A stretch of DNA of 64,000 nucleotides from NCBI GenBank assembly GCA_905215505.1, contig CAJMPU010000002.1, forward strand, positions 83,830-147,829, read 5' to 3'. Of this stretch, positions 37,410 through 45,313 are shown piece by piece. How positions within the stretch are numbered: position 1 is the first letter of the stretch; each line of letters opens with the position of its first letter. Under the pieces are notes generated by a model. The model saw only the letters and a list, made by a program, of their open reading frames with translations, did not search any database and was not told the DNA's origin. The stretch comes from an uncultured bacterium (GTDB lineage: Bacteria > Actinomycetota > Coriobacteriia > Coriobacteriales > Coriobacteriaceae). The translations under genes and the position numbers were made by a program.

Positions 37410-38372
37410 TTACTGTTCGCTCTTCGCGAGTGCCTGATCGATCAGTTTGTTGAGCGCCTCGCGCTGCTCAGCGGAGTTGATGCCGCCCATGATCGGCTCT
37501 CCCACAATGTTACCGTTCTGGTCGATCACGTAGGTGGTCGGGAACGAGTACAGGTTGGAGGTGAACTTTCCGGCCTCGCTGTCCGACTTAAACCAGATGT
37601 TCTTATACGTCACGCCCTTCTTGGAAAGCACGTCCTTGGCATCAGCCACCTCGTCTTTGTTGCCATCGAGCGTAAAGGAATTAACGCCCACGACCTGGCC
37701 GCCCTTCTCGGCAAGCTCCTTGTTGAGCTTCTCCAGATCGCCCAGCTCTCCCACGCACGGCTTGCAGGTGGTAAACCAGAAGTTCATGACGGTGACCTTG
37801 TTCTTGGAGAACAGCTCGTCGCTGTTTACATCGTTGCCGTCCAAGTCCTTGCCCTTAAAGCTGGGGAACTTCGTCTCCCCGCTCTCGCCGTTGGCCATGC
37901 CTGCGGTCGAGGCATCGACGCTCTCCCCCTCGCCGGGCGTGCTGCCGCATCCGGGGAACTCCTTCTCCAGCGCCATGAGCTTGTCCTCGATCTCCTTGAC
38001 CTGCTGCGCGCCGGCCTTAAGCGTCTTAAGCTCGTCAGCCGCAAACTGATCCTTGGCGCCCTCGATGGTATCGAGCAAGAAGTCACCGTAGTTCTTGCCG
38101 TCCTCAATCATGGGAGTGTCTTTGTTGGCCGCAAGGAACACCTTTTCCCATAGGGCGTTATCGCTCGCAAAGATCTCGTTTTCCTTTTGCAGCAGCTGCT
38201 GGTACAGCTCGGCCGCCTCCTCGGCACTCGACGGCTTTTGCGCTATGAGCTCGGCAATCTGCGCATCGCCGCTCGTGGCATCCTTCGCGTCGCCCTTGGG
38301 GGCAGAGCACGCCGCGAGAGTCAGCGCCAGCACGGGCAGCATCAACAGAGCCGCAATTTTTGACAGTTTCAT
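37410..38372 (-). CDS. TlpA/ResA-like thioredoxin lipoprotein
   Basis: 320 residues. Signal peptide with lipobox LTLAAC (Cys22). An Ala/Glu-rich helical region of about 120 residues is followed from about 170 by a TlpA-type thioredoxin domain with WFTTCKPC (Cys203 and Cys206), the cis-Pro in SFPTTYVID and a C-terminal helix. It would be anchored outside the membrane and reduce disulfides of exported proteins. The preceding 4Fe-4S membrane protein is 35 bases upstream and may pass electrons to it. Confidence 0.9.
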   Translation of the reverse strand: MKLSKIAALLMLPVLALTLAACSAPKGDAKDATSGDAQIAELIAQKPSSAEEAAELYQQLLQKENEIFASDNALWEKVFLAANKDTPMIEDGKNYGDFLLDTIEGAKDQFAADELKTLKAGAQQVKEIEDKLMALEKEFPGCGSTPGEGESVDASTAGMANGESGETKFPSFKGKDLDGNDVNSDELFSKNKVTVMNFWFTTCKPCVGELGDLEKLNKELAEKGGQVVGVNSFTLDGNKDEVADAKDVLSKKGVTYKNIWFKSDSEAGKFTSNLYSFPTTYVIDQNGNIVGEPIMGGINSAEQREALNKLIDQALAKSEQ

Positions 38373-38407
38373 GGTTCCTCCGTTTATATCGAAACTTATA
38401 TAGGTAC

Positions 38408-39319
38408 CTATTTGTTTTCGCGGGCTTGCGTGGACTGCGCGGGTTTGTCGCCCGTCACACCCAGCCCGTAGCGAAAGCTAATAGCATCGACGGGGCACGC
38501 GCCCATGCATTTGCCGCAACGAATGCACTCGGCATGGTCGGGCGTACGCGTAACGTCCACGTCCATCTGGCACACCTTGGCGCACTTGCCGCACGAGACG
38601 CATTTACAATGATCGACCTGAATCCCCAGCAAAGACACCTTGTTCATGAGCGCATAAAACGCACCGAGGGGGCAAATCCATTTGCAGAAGGGGCGGTAGA
38701 ACAGCACGCTCAGCACCGCAACCGCAATGAGGATCGCGAGCTTCCAGGAAAAGAGCTTTCCCAGCGCGGAGCGGATTCCCGTATTCATGATGGACAGCGG
38801 AATCGCGCCCTCGAGCACACCCTGCGGGCAGATGTACTTGCAAAAGAACGGGTCGCCCATACCCACATCGTTAACCACCAAGACGGGCAGCAGCACCACG
38901 GCAAACAGTAGCACGGCATACTTGATGTACGTGAGCGGCTTGAGCTTTTTCGTGGAGAGCTTTTTGCTGGGAATCTTATGCAGAAGCTCTTGCAGCCATC
39001 CAAACGGACACAAAAAGCCGCATACAAAACGTCCCAGTAGCACGCCGATCAGAATGAGCGTTCCGGTGACGTAATACGAAAAGCTGAACTTAGACGATCC
39101 CACCACCGACTGAAACGACCCGATGGGGCACGCACCCGAGGCCGCTGGACACGAGTAGCAGTTAAGCCCCGGCACGCAGACGGCTTTGCCGGCTCCCTGG
39201 TAGATACCGCCCTTGGCAAAGTTAGGCAGGTGAATATTGGTCGCAAGCGTCGCCGCCGCCTGAATCAATCCGCGGAATCTCGCCAAAAGATGCGATGCAG
39301 TGTTTTTTCTTTTATCCAA
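38408..39319 (-). CDS. Polytopic 4Fe-4S membrane protein (NapH-like)
   Basis: 303 residues from a TTG at 39319, preferred as the codon overlapping the mini-gene end; the frame continues upstream but that part duplicates the mini-gene in another frame. Cys-rich N-terminus (CVPGLNCYSCPAASGACPIG), about four helices carrying CGFLCPFG, CKYICPQG and CKWICPLG, and two [4Fe-4S] motifs: CVSCGKCAKVC and CIRCGKCMGACP. The pattern is that of NapH/RdxA-like electron carriers. It likely moves electrons across the membrane to the TlpA lipoprotein and to the redox proteins beyond. Confidence 0.88.
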   Translation of the reverse strand: MDKRKNTASHLLARFRGLIQAAATLATNIHLPNFAKGGIYQGAGKAVCVPGLNCYSCPAASGACPIGSFQSVVGSSKFSFSYYVTGTLILIGVLLGRFVCGFLCPFGWLQELLHKIPSKKLSTKKLKPLTYIKYAVLLFAVVLLPVLVVNDVGMGDPFFCKYICPQGVLEGAIPLSIMNTGIRSALGKLFSWKLAILIAVAVLSVLFYRPFCKWICPLGAFYALMNKVSLLGIQVDHCKCVSCGKCAKVCQMDVDVTRTPDHAECIRCGKCMGACPVDAISFRYGLGVTGDKPAQSTQARENK

Positions 39320-39458
39320 TTCCGATACACTCCAAGCACAGCCTGATTGCCTTGGCCAGCACGGCATCTGCCTCGCCGCGCATAATTCCAAAGCCAACCA
39401 TGGCTACCCCAACGATCAGCAAAGCCACCTGCGCCACAGGCTTAATCGCTTTGAACAA
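39312..39458 (-). CDS. CD1871A-like CXXC mini-protein
   Basis: 48 residues from a TTG at 39458, with AAAGGAG 8 bases upstream. One membrane helix (about residues 7-26), then a basic-acid turn and a C-terminus ending CLECIGIG, so both Cys sit at a C-x-x-C at the very end. This matches the small CXXC proteins found beside 4Fe-4S membrane proteins in Clostridia (CD1871A family). Its stop overlaps the start of the 4Fe-4S gene by eight bases, so expression is coupled. Its role is unknown. Confidence 0.75.
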   Translation of the reverse strand: MFKAIKPVAQVALLIVGVAMVGFGIMRGEADAVLAKAIRLCLECIGIG

Positions 39459-39547
39459 TCTGACCACTCCTTTCGTTTCGCGACCCATTGGACCATACCG
39501 ACTATAAAATCCGTGTTAAGCGTGAATGACTATGCAAGGAGAACGTT

Positions 39548-40222
39548 ATGCGCATCTTGGTCGTCGAGGACGAGCGGGCGCTGTGCGATGCGATCGCACG
39601 CAGCCTGCGCAACTTGGCCTATAGCGTCGACTGCTGCTACGACGGGCAGCAGGCCCTCGATCTGCTCGATGTCGAGACCTTTGATCTTGTCGTGCTCGAC
39701 CTCAATCTCCCCCATGTCGACGGCATGACCGTGCTCAGGCAACTCAGAATTACCGATTGCGAGACCAAGGTGCTCGTGCTCTCGGCACGTGGCGAGGTCT
39801 CCGACAAGGTAGCGGGGCTCGATGCGGGCGCCAACGACTACCTCACCAAGCCGTTCCATCTTGACGAGCTGGCGGCACGCATACGCAGTCTCACGCTCAG
39901 GCGCTTTACGCAAAACGACGTTGTTCTAGCCTGTGGATTGTTGAGCTTTGACACCAAAGCGCGCCTCGCCTCCGTGGGCGGCGAGACCCTATCCCTCACG
40001 CGCAAGGAGACCGGCATCTTGGAATACCTGATGCTTAACCAGGGGCGGCCGGTGAGCCAGGAAGAGCTTATCGAGCATGTATGGGATAGCAGTGTCAACA
40101 GCTTTAGCAACGCGACCCGCGTGCACATCTCGTCGCTGCGCAAAAAGCTGCGCGGCGCGTTGGGGCACGACCCCATCCGCAACCGAATCGGCGAAGGCTA
40201 CGTTATGGAGGACGGCAAATGA
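39548..40222 (+). CDS. OmpR-family response regulator
   Basis: 224 residues. Receiver with acidic pocket VEDE, phospho-acceptor Asp51 in VVLDLNLPHVDG and Lys in LTKPFH, then a winged-helix domain (about 128-222) with LTRKETGILEYLMLNQG and NRIGEGYVM. AAGGAGA lies 7 bases before the ATG. It overlaps the kinase gene by 4 bases and is divergent from the CXXC-4Fe-4S-TlpA operon, so it probably controls it. Confidence 0.93.
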   Translation: MRILVVEDERALCDAIARSLRNLAYSVDCCYDGQQALDLLDVETFDLVVLDLNLPHVDGMTVLRQLRITDCETKVLVLSARGEVSDKVAGLDAGANDYLTKPFHLDELAARIRSLTLRRFTQNDVVLACGLLSFDTKARLASVGGETLSLTRKETGILEYLMLNQGRPVSQEELIEHVWDSSVNSFSNATRVHISSLRKKLRGALGHDPIRNRIGEGYVMEDGK

Positions 40223-41367
40223 AGCGGCTGTCGCTGCAGTGGCGCATCACGTTGATGACGGCACTGCTGATATGTTCAACCTGCGTACTTATGAATTGCC
40301 TGGTTGGCTACTCCGGCATGCGCTACATGGACTCGATCGGCAATGAACTATCGGCGCACAGCAAGGTGGAGGCGGCCTCGCCCAGCTCATTTGACCCGAC
40401 AAACAAAGAGCTCGACGACGCGCTGACCATCGTCGTGAACGACGCCCAAGAATCGTTTGGCGCGACGAGCTGGTATATAACTGCAGCGGTGACGCTGCTC
40501 GGCGGCGTGCTGGCCTACTTTGTGAGCGGACATGCGCTGCGGCCGTTGCGCTTCTTTGCGACGCAAGTCGAGAGCGTGCGGCCCGACAACCTCGCCGACA
40601 CAAAAATCAGCGAGGACGTGCCCTCTGAACTCAGGCGCTGCAGCGCGTCGTTTAACGACATGATTACCCGCCTTGACGAGGGATTTTCCGCACAAAGACA
40701 GTTTACGGGCAATGCGGCGCACGAACTGCGCACGCCGCTTGCGCTCATGCAGGCCCAGGTTGAGCTGTTTTGCGCCGAGCGCCCCGACGTCGATGCCGAT
40801 ACAGCGAGCCTGCTCGGGCTGCTGCAGGAGCAGACCGAGCGAATGACGCACATGACAAAGACCCTGCTCGAGATGAGCGAGCTGCGCAGTGTCCCTTGCA
40901 ACGATGTGATTGACCTAGCGCCGATGATCGAAGAAGTGCTCACGGACCTGGCACCCCTTGCCGAGCAAAAAGACATCACGCTTACAAGTGAGGGCGACGC
41001 GCAAACGATCGGCAGCGACACGCTGATCTATCGGTTGCTGTTCAACCTGACCGAAAACGCCATACGCTATAGCGCGCCCAACTCGACCGTGCAAATCAAC
41101 GCCTGCGCCGAAGGCGACCGCGTGCTGCTACGCGTGCGCGACCAGGGACCGGGCATTCCCGAGCAATACCAGACGAGCATCTTTCAGCCCTTCTTTCGCG
41201 TCGACAAATCGCGCAGCAGGGCATACGGCGGCGTGGGGCTGGGACTTGCGCTGGTCTGGGAGATTGCCGCGCTCCACGGCGGCTCCATCGAGGTCGAAGA
41301 GAGCTCGGAGCGCGGAACGACCATGCTCGTGACTCTTCCCACTCGCGCACTCGGCTCATTAAAATAA
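40219..41367 (+). CDS. Membrane sensor histidine kinase
   Basis: 382 residues. Two membrane helices (about 10-30 and 84-104) flank a short external loop of about 55 residues, followed by a HAMP-like linker, HisKA with NAAHELRTPLALM (about His170) and an HATPase domain with NLTENAIRYS, DQGPGIP and GGVGLGLAL. The external loop has no recognised fold. It overlaps the regulator by four bases (ATGA) and forms a two-component pair with it. Confidence 0.93.
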   Translation: MKRLSLQWRITLMTALLICSTCVLMNCLVGYSGMRYMDSIGNELSAHSKVEAASPSSFDPTNKELDDALTIVVNDAQESFGATSWYITAAVTLLGGVLAYFVSGHALRPLRFFATQVESVRPDNLADTKISEDVPSELRRCSASFNDMITRLDEGFSAQRQFTGNAAHELRTPLALMQAQVELFCAERPDVDADTASLLGLLQEQTERMTHMTKTLLEMSELRSVPCNDVIDLAPMIEEVLTDLAPLAEQKDITLTSEGDAQTIGSDTLIYRLLFNLTENAIRYSAPNSTVQINACAEGDRVLLRVRDQGPGIPEQYQTSIFQPFFRVDKSRSRAYGGVGLGLALVWEIAALHGGSIEVEESSERGTTMLVTLPTRALGSLK

Positions 41368-41372
41368 CGAAC

Positions 41373-41448
41373 GGGATGGCACGCCGCGTGGCGTACCATC
41401 CCTCACATAATATCGAGGATGTGACAAAGGGACTGTCCCTTTGTCACA
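41373..41448. repeat. Composite palindrome: hairpin A plus TGTGACAAAGGG copy 7
   Basis: Hairpin A at 41373-41402 (GGGATGGCACGCC...GGCGTACCATCCC) is nearly perfect, and the 29-base palindrome follows at 41420-41448. The same module occurs, degenerate, at 35405-35479. It lies between the convergent sensor kinase and GMP synthetase genes. Confidence 0.85.
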
Positions 41449-41483
41449 TCTGCTAGTTCTCGTCGCCTACCAGCTGAGTTAGC

Positions 41484-42464
41484 TTACTCCCACTCGACCG
41501 TGCCAACGGGCTTCGGCGTGAGGTCGTAGCAAACGCGGCAAATACCGGGGACCTCGGCGGTCACGCGAGCGGTAATGCGCTTGAGCAGCGCCCAATCGAG
41601 CTCGGGCACCTCGGCGGTCATGACGTCGACGGTGTTGATGCAGCGAATAATGCAGGGCCAGTCGTAGGCGCGCTTGCCCTCGCGCACACCGGTAGCGCGG
41701 AAATCGGGCACTACGGCAAAGTACTGCCAGATGGTCAGGCCGGCCTTGTCGATCTCTTCGCGCACGATGGCATCGGCCTCGCGCAGCGCCTCGAGACGGT
41801 CGCGGGTGATGGCGCCAAGGCAGCGGACGCCCAGGCCAGGACCGGGGAACGGCTGACGCTCAACCATGTTCTCGGGCAGGCCGAGCTCGCGGCCCACGAC
41901 GCGCACCTCGTCCTTGTACAGCAGCTTAACGGGCTCGCAGAGCTCAAACTGCAGGTCCTCGGGCAGGCCGCCAACGTTGTGGTGAGCCTTCACGCCGTCC
42001 TGCGACTCCAGAATGTCGGGGTAGATGGTGCCCTGGGCGAGGAAACTGACCTCGTCACCGACCTTGCGGGCCTCCTCCTCGAACACGCGGATAAACTCGG
42101 CGCCGATGATCTTGCGCTTGGCCTCGGGCTCGTCGACGTCGACGAGCTTATCGAGGAAGCGGTCGGTAGCGTCCACGTAAACCAGGTTGGCGTCCATCTG
42201 GTTCTTGAACACGTCGACGACCTGCTCGCTCTCGCCCTTGCGCATAAGGCCGTGGTTCACGTGCACGCAGATGAGCTGCTTGCCGATGGCCTTGATCAGC
42301 AGCGCCGCGACGACAGAACTGTCAACGCCGCCGGAAAGGGCCAGCAGGACCTTCTTGTTGCCGATCTGCTCACGGATTGCAGCAACCTGCTCTTCGATGA
42401 ACGCCTGAGCGAGTTCGGGAGTGGTGATACGCACCATGTCGCCGGGACGCTTGTTGGGATCCAT
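41484..42464 (-). CDS. guaA: GMP synthetase ATP-pyrophosphatase subunit without glutaminase domain
   Basis: 326 residues. Starts directly with the ATPPase domain: PP-loop [12 protein letters not shown] (about residues 40-51), [32 protein letters not shown], and the dimerisation domain with [13 protein letters not shown] and a C-terminus VGTVEWE. The class-I glutaminase domain that precedes this in most bacteria (about 190 residues) is absent, as in the two-subunit archaeal enzymes. No GATase gene lies next to it in this window. It makes GMP from XMP using ammonia or a separate glutaminase subunit. AAGGAG lies upstream of the ATG. Confidence 0.9.
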   Translation of the reverse strand: MDPNKRPGDMVRITTPELAQAFIEEQVAAIREQIGNKKVLLALSGGVDSSVVAALLIKAIGKQLICVHVNHGLMRKGESEQVVDVFKNQMDANLVYVDATDRFLDKLVDVDEPEAKRKIIGAEFIRVFEEEARKVGDEVSFLAQGTIYPDILESQDGVKAHHNVGGLPEDLQFELCEPVKLLYKDEVRVVGRELGLPENMVERQPFPGPGLGVRCLGAITRDRLEALREADAIVREEIDKAGLTIWQYFAVVPDFRATGVREGKRAYDWPCIIRCINTVDVMTAEVPELDWALLKRITARVTAEVPGICRVCYDLTPKPVGTVEWE

Positions 42465-42761
42465 GCAAAGCTCCTTTTCGGTTCGATGGGAATGCGCTAC
42501 ACGTATGCAAACGCACCGTCATATGACCTCATTATATGCAGAGCGAGGTTCGTTTCCCATCGCTGCGACGGAGCTTTTTGCAGGGGTGGCAATTTTTCCT
42601 AATGTCGAGGTCAGCTAGGCTTCGGTAGCCACCTTGGGAGCATCGCCAATAGACTCTTCCTTTATACGTTCGGCATAATCGTAGGCGATAACCACAAATT
42701 CCAGTCCCGATCAACAGGGGTAAAATGGCTGCTAATGTTGCCAGCTGTTGGGAGATGGAAG
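42465..42761. other. Gap between guaA and the LuxR gene
   Basis: About 300 bases with the promoters of both flanking genes presumably inside. On the minus strand a 26-codon stretch at 42617-42695 reads like a protein end (VVIAYDYAERIKEESIGD to a TAG), but it has no start of its own and a stop lies a few codons upstream; it may be a gene remnant. Confidence 0.4.
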
Positions 42762-43766
42762 ATGGACTGCGATGGCTACCCGCGCATTCCCATGCCGTTG
42801 ATGTGCACCGCCTTTGTGCCGGGGCAGATTGACGCTGCGGTTGCAGGCATTTCCGACCCCGATTCACGCACCATCGCCACGGCGGAAGCGCTGTACTTTC
42901 GCGGACAGGCCACACTCGCCGCCGAGACAGCACGCCCCTATCTTGACGCCACCGACCCCGCGCTGCGCTATTCCGCATGCCTTATCTGCGGATATGCCAG
43001 TCTGTCGCTCAACCGTATCACCGATGCCCGTCGTTGCCTTGCGGGCATCCTCGATACGCCAACTGACGAGGAATCGTCTGCCGTCCACGCCACGCATATC
43101 CTGTTCGCCTCCGCCGCGAGCGTCCTGTTGCACTTGCCTTCCCCGTATTCTGCCGAAGAGTTTTATCCACTTGCGGCGCATCTGCCCGAAGGCCTGCGCC
43201 TGTTCGCCAGCTACGTGATGGCGCACGCGTTGTATCTGCGCGGCGAATACGGCCGCAGCCTGGGCATGGCGGAAAACGCCCTGATCATGAAACAGGGAAG
43301 TTATCCCATCTCGGAGCTGTTCCTGCACCTGTCGGCTTCCATGGCCTGCATGAGTCTCAAAGACGTCGACGCCGCAAAAGCGCATTTTGGCGCCGCTTGG
43401 GACATTGCGCGCCCCGACGGCCTTATCGAACTCATCGGCGAACACCATGGCCTTTTGCAGGGACTCATCGAGGCATGCCTAAAATCGCAATACCCTGACG
43501 ATTTCGCTCGCATCATCGAGATCACGTATCGATTCAGCTACGGCTGGCGGCGCATCCACAACCCCGATTCGGGCGAGGACGTGGCCGACGATCTAACGAC
43601 CACGGAATTCACCATGGCCATGCTCGCCTGTCGTGGGTGGACCAACGCCGAAATCGCACGCCATATGGGAGTATCGCCGGGCACCGTCAAAAACCGCCTA
43701 TCCGGCGTATACGCAAAGCTTGGCATCGGAACTCGTGCCGAGCTGGTCGCGCATATGTTGCGCTAG
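42762..43766 (+). CDS. LuxR-type transcriptional regulator
   Basis: 334 residues. GGGAG lies 7 bases before the ATG at 42762. The N-terminal 250 residues are helical and Ala/Leu-rich, in the manner of TPR-like sensor regions (FASYVMAHALYLRGEYGRSLGMAENALIM). The last 65 residues form a LuxR HTH with TTTEFTMAMLACRGWTNAEIARHMGVSPGTVKNRLSGVYAKLGI. Coriobacteriia encode many such regulators, frequently single and near transporters. No target is evident here; the gene stands alone. Confidence 0.88.
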   Translation: MDCDGYPRIPMPLMCTAFVPGQIDAAVAGISDPDSRTIATAEALYFRGQATLAAETARPYLDATDPALRYSACLICGYASLSLNRITDARRCLAGILDTPTDEESSAVHATHILFASAASVLLHLPSPYSAEEFYPLAAHLPEGLRLFASYVMAHALYLRGEYGRSLGMAENALIMKQGSYPISELFLHLSASMACMSLKDVDAAKAHFGAAWDIARPDGLIELIGEHHGLLQGLIEACLKSQYPDDFARIIEITYRFSYGWRRIHNPDSGEDVADDLTTTEFTMAMLACRGWTNAEIARHMGVSPGTVKNRLSGVYAKLGIGTRAELVAHMLR

Positions 43767-44012
43767 CGGCCAGACTGCCCGGCATATCGAAAGCGCTCCG
43801 GGGCCTGACGCTTTCGCGCGCTCAAATTGGACACTTTGACCCTTGAACGGCACTACCGCCACGGGGCACCTTCTTGCAAAGACAGCAACGCTCCCCTTAC
43901 GGCAGCCGCTGTAGCACTCGAAAAAACACCGCCAATGAGGTCAATTCGGATAGGCCTCGCTAGCTCCTACTTACTTTTGTGAGAGACGCCGACTCGGCTC
44001 ATCGATCATCAA

Positions 44013-44048
44013 AATGGGCTGGTTCTGAATACCCAGAGCCAGCCCATT
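44013..44048 (-). terminator. Terminator of the XRE-DUF6773-like operon
   Basis: A 15-bp stem AATGGGCTGGTTCTG/CAGAGCCAGCCCATT lies just after the stop of the membrane protein and is followed on the minus strand by TTTT. The rest of 43767-44012 holds a small hairpin (43788-43816, CGAAAGCG arms) and nothing else recognised. Confidence 0.7.
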
Positions 44049-44053
44049 GCGCA

Positions 44054-44638
44054 TTAAATGTCGTCTGAGGAGTCGAGTTCTGCCTCGAGCTTGGTACGGC
44101 GTCTTTTCGCCGTGAAAAACGTTGCGCACAGGACAGCAAACGTGGCCGCGAAAATCGTCGCACCGCAGAACACGCCCGTGGCCAGGTTCGCCAACCAAAA
44201 GACGCTTTCGAGCGGTACGATCTGCGCCTCAGCGACACAGCGCATTGCGGCAATAACAAGCGCGAACGCGGTGCCGCTAAGACCGCTGACAAGCAGGAAA
44301 TATCCAACAGGAAGATGCTCGGTTTGCCCAAAACGATTGGTATCGACATAGCCCTTCCGCGTTTGCAGTCCTGCACAAATCAACATCACGAGAACGAGCC
44401 ACAAATACATGGCTGCCTCGAACGGCGTTGCAAAGCCATGCGACATTTCACTGGCGTCGCTGTGAACCCACGCAACCTGTCGAGCTATAAACTGGTAGAA
44501 AAAGATCATCAACATGCCAAACGAAAGCAGCACGAAACCAATCTTGTAGATCTTCGCGTTCTCAGCCTCCAGGCGTTCATCCTTTGGGCCGGCATATTCA
44601 CGCCACTTTTGCACGATTTTCAGATCTTCGTATTTCAT
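44054..44638 (-). CDS. DUF6773-like membrane protein
   Basis: 194 residues. A charged N-terminal stretch (residues 1-30) and four predicted membrane helices (about 32-50, 72-92, 108-132 and 145-170), with a basic then acidic tail. The layout and the beginning MKYEDLK...WREYAGPKDERLEAE resemble proteins of the DUF6773 group, which lie next to small XRE regulators. It follows the XRE gene at 9 bases in the same operon. Function unknown. Confidence 0.7.
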   Translation of the reverse strand: MKYEDLKIVQKWREYAGPKDERLEAENAKIYKIGFVLLSFGMLMIFFYQFIARQVAWVHSDASEMSHGFATPFEAAMYLWLVLVMLICAGLQTRKGYVDTNRFGQTEHLPVGYFLLVSGLSGTAFALVIAAMRCVAEAQIVPLESVFWLANLATGVFCGATIFAATFAVLCATFFTAKRRRTKLEAELDSSDDI

Positions 44639-44647
44639 AGTGAACTC

Positions 44648-44878
44648 CTAAAGAGTATTAGGGTCGGCGTCGGTTTCGTCTTCCCAAAACAGATCGTTCA
44701 ACGTAACGCGTAGCGCTTTACAGATTGCCACGCACAAATTGAGCGTGGGGTTGTAGCCGCCCGCCTCGATAAGGCCGATCGTTTGGCGCGTAACGCCCAC
44801 GGCCCGGGCCAAGTCAGCTTGCGAAAGGCCAGCCGCCGCGCGTGCCGCCTTCATGCGTAGGTTCTTTTTGCCCGGCAT
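44648..44878 (-). CDS. Small XRE-family regulator
   Basis: 76 residues from an ATG with AAAGGAG 4 bases upstream. A helix-turn-helix covers nearly all of it: KAARAAAGLSQADLARAVGVTRQTIGLIEAGGYNPTLNLCVAICKAL, followed by LNDLFWEDE. This is the YgzD/YozG-type layout that controls the membrane protein next to it. The companion gene starts 9 bases downstream. The long frame upstream to 44938 is without a better start. Confidence 0.9.
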   Translation of the reverse strand: MPGKKNLRMKAARAAAGLSQADLARAVGVTRQTIGLIEAGGYNPTLNLCVAICKALRVTLNDLFWEDETDADPNTL

Positions 44879-45004
44879 GGAACTCCTTTCGTAGTAATGG
44901 ACAAATATCCGTTGCATCATGCCAGAAATATATTGCATCGACTAATTGATGTCAACTATATCTGTCATCGGTATACGGATATAGCAGTTTCGATTCGTCA
45001 TTCC

Positions 45005-45047
45005 ATCTTACTCGGGCGGAACCGACTCGGTTTTGTCCGAGTAAGAT
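45005..45047. repeat. Hairpin in the AT-rich topoisomerase leader
   Basis: ATCTTACTCGG and CCGAGTAAGAT form 11-bp arms around a 21-base centre. It lies in the 435-base gap between the divergent XRE gene and the topoisomerase gene, which is AT-rich compared with its surroundings. Confidence 0.65.
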
Positions 45048-45199
45048 TGGGCATCCGCGAACTCATCGAATTTCTGAATCGTGTCACCCATAATCGTTCG
45101 ATTTTGTTTAGTAAAACTAGGTCCCTATTAAATAAAATTCGTTTGTATCCAAATTTGTTTAACAATGCCGCGCTAACACTAAACACTATACCCGTTAAT

Positions 45200-45215
45200 T
45201 CGAACGATTGTTCGA
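45200..45215. promoter_or_regulatory. LexA (SOS) box upstream of the topoisomerase pair
   Basis: TCGAACGATTGTTCGA is identical to the actinobacterial SOS-box consensus TCGAAC-N4-GTTCGA. It lies 16 bases ahead of the -35 of a promoter for the topoisomerase operon, so LexA control after DNA damage is likely. Confidence 0.8.
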
Positions 45216-45230
45216 TGGATTTCGTGTTGC

Positions 45231-45259
45231 TTGGAATCGCCTATGGGCTGGGCTATGCT
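45231..45259 (+). promoter_or_regulatory. Promoter of the topoisomerase operon
   Basis: TTGGAA and TATGCT are separated by 17 bases, about 55 bases before the start codon at 45314. Confidence 0.65.
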
Positions 45260-45313
45260 AATTTGACTATCTATATGACTAAAACGCAGCAAAGGAGTAT
45301 CGAGAGAGCGAGC

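Noticed and set aside
44897..45313. N-terminal extension of the topoisomerase B subunit
   Set aside because: The in-frame extension covers the LexA box, promoter and a hairpin, and codon use there is AT-rich and non-coding.
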